A stretch of 6,386 bases of DNA from Acidobacteriota bacterium. GTDB taxonomy: Bacteria > Acidobacteriota > JAAYUB01 > JAMOQF01. A program made the translations under genes and the position numbers. Below are positions 5,965-6,386 of the stretch, one piece after another. The DNA is taken from contig JALULU010000336.1 of assembly GCA_027040585.1 (NCBI GenBank), positions 1-6,386 of the forward strand. Reading direction: 5' to 3'. How positions within the stretch are numbered: the first letter of the stretch is position 1; every line of letters starts with the position of its first letter. The notes beneath the pieces are model-generated. The model ran no database searches. It saw only the letters and a program-made list of their open reading frames with translations, and was not told where the DNA came from.

Positions 5965-6386
5965 TTAGAAAACACTTGTCACATAATAGGCAATTGAAAG
6001 GGTTCCTGGACCAACGTGAACACCAATGATTGAACCAACTTGAAATTCATACAGTTTATCTACCTTAAAATTGTTTAGTACAAATTCCTTTAAAATTTCT
6101 GCATCCTCTTTATTGTCAACATTACCTAAAGCAACAGTTATACCTTTATTTGAAGGTAATTCGCTATTCATTCTTTTCCTGAGCCATTTAATAAGATCCT
6201 CCCTATGCCCTTTAATTTTATCAACTGGAGCAACTATTCCCTTTTCAAGGGTAAGTATAGGCTTTATCTTCAAAAAACGTGCAACCATAGCCTGTGCCTT
6301 ACCGATTCTTCCACCAAGCATTAAGAATTTTAATGAAGGAACAGTAAAATAAAACTTGAGCCTATTTTTTACTTCATCAAGTCTAT
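5965..6386 (-). CDS. DegV family protein, probable fatty-acid binding (C-terminal half, 5' end outside window)
   Basis: The frame is open from the right window edge to the stop at 5965, with 139 residues visible. The Met at 6321 is internal: upstream codons continue with RLDEVKNRLKFYFTVPSLKF, which leads into MLGGRIGKAQA as in DegV proteins. Further family motifs are LKIKPILTLEKG and, near the end, VGSIIGVHVGPGTLSIAY, which carries the conserved His-Gly-Pro-Gly segment lining the lipid head group. The family is about 280 aa, so roughly half is missing. DegV proteins bind a long-chain fatty acid; some, named FakB, present it to fatty acid kinase FakA for phosphorylation. Whether this one is a FakB cannot be decided here. 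It is convergent with kup, with four bases between the stop codons and no visible terminator, so its transcript probably runs into the kup 3' end. Confidence 0.88.
   Translation of the reverse strand, partial: RLDEVKNRLKFYFTVPSLKFLMLGGRIGKAQAMVARFLKIKPILTLEKGIVAPVDKIKGHREDLIKWLRKRMNSELPSNKGITVALGNVDNKEDAEILKEFVLNNFKVDKLYEFQVGSIIGVHVGPGTLSIAYYVTSVF

Noticed and set aside
6319..6321. ATG at 6321 (minus strand) as the start of the DegV gene
   Set aside because: The upstream codons to the window edge continue the DegV family sequence, so the Met is internal.
6071..6352. Plus-strand open frame of 93 codons opposite the DegV gene
   Set aside because: It is antisense to a well-supported gene, and its Ser/Phe/Ile-rich composition is typical of a shadow frame.

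Overview
This is an AT-rich bacterial chromosomal window (I estimate roughly 35% GC by eye) with tightly packed genes for core metabolism and transport. It holds five protein genes, two of them cut by the window edges. The split glycine decarboxylase (separate GcvPA and GcvPB) and the LDH-type malate dehydrogenase occur in many lineages, including Firmicutes, Thermotogae and other, often thermophilic, anaerobes. Arginine is encoded almost only by AGA/AGG. These traits fit an AT-rich anaerobe, possibly a thermophile, but I cannot name the taxon from sequence alone.

Layout. Positions 1-2724 (+) hold gcvPA, whose 5' end lies outside the window, and gcvPB. They are separated by a single base and are clearly one operon. 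The rest of the glycine cleavage genes (gcvT, gcvH) are not visible and would be expected upstream. A perfect 11-bp hairpin at 2736-2760 separates gcvPB from the convergent mdh (2771-3703, -). The intergenic region 3704-4082 lies between the divergent genes mdh and kup. It contains a good sigma70-type promoter for mdh, a cluster of GGGGACAGA repeats that fold into two related hairpins (REP-like, probably non-autonomous mobile-element debris), and a good promoter for kup overlapped by a perfect 12-bp inverted repeat. kup (4083-5960, +) is a full-length potassium transporter. It converges with a DegV-family gene (5965-6386, -, 5' end outside the window), with only four bases between the two stop codons.

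How the genes relate. GcvPA and GcvPB form the PLP-dependent P-protein of the glycine cleavage system, feeding one-carbon units into tetrahydrofolate metabolism. Mdh interconverts malate and oxaloacetate. Kup imports K+ and the DegV protein probably binds a fatty acid. Apart from gcvPA-gcvPB, the genes appear to be separate transcription units with no common pathway.

No new multi-gene system is apparent. The parts most worth a second look are non-coding: the paired GGGGACAGA hairpins, whose flanking stems differ in sequence yet keep pairing, and the inverted repeat lying across the kup promoter.
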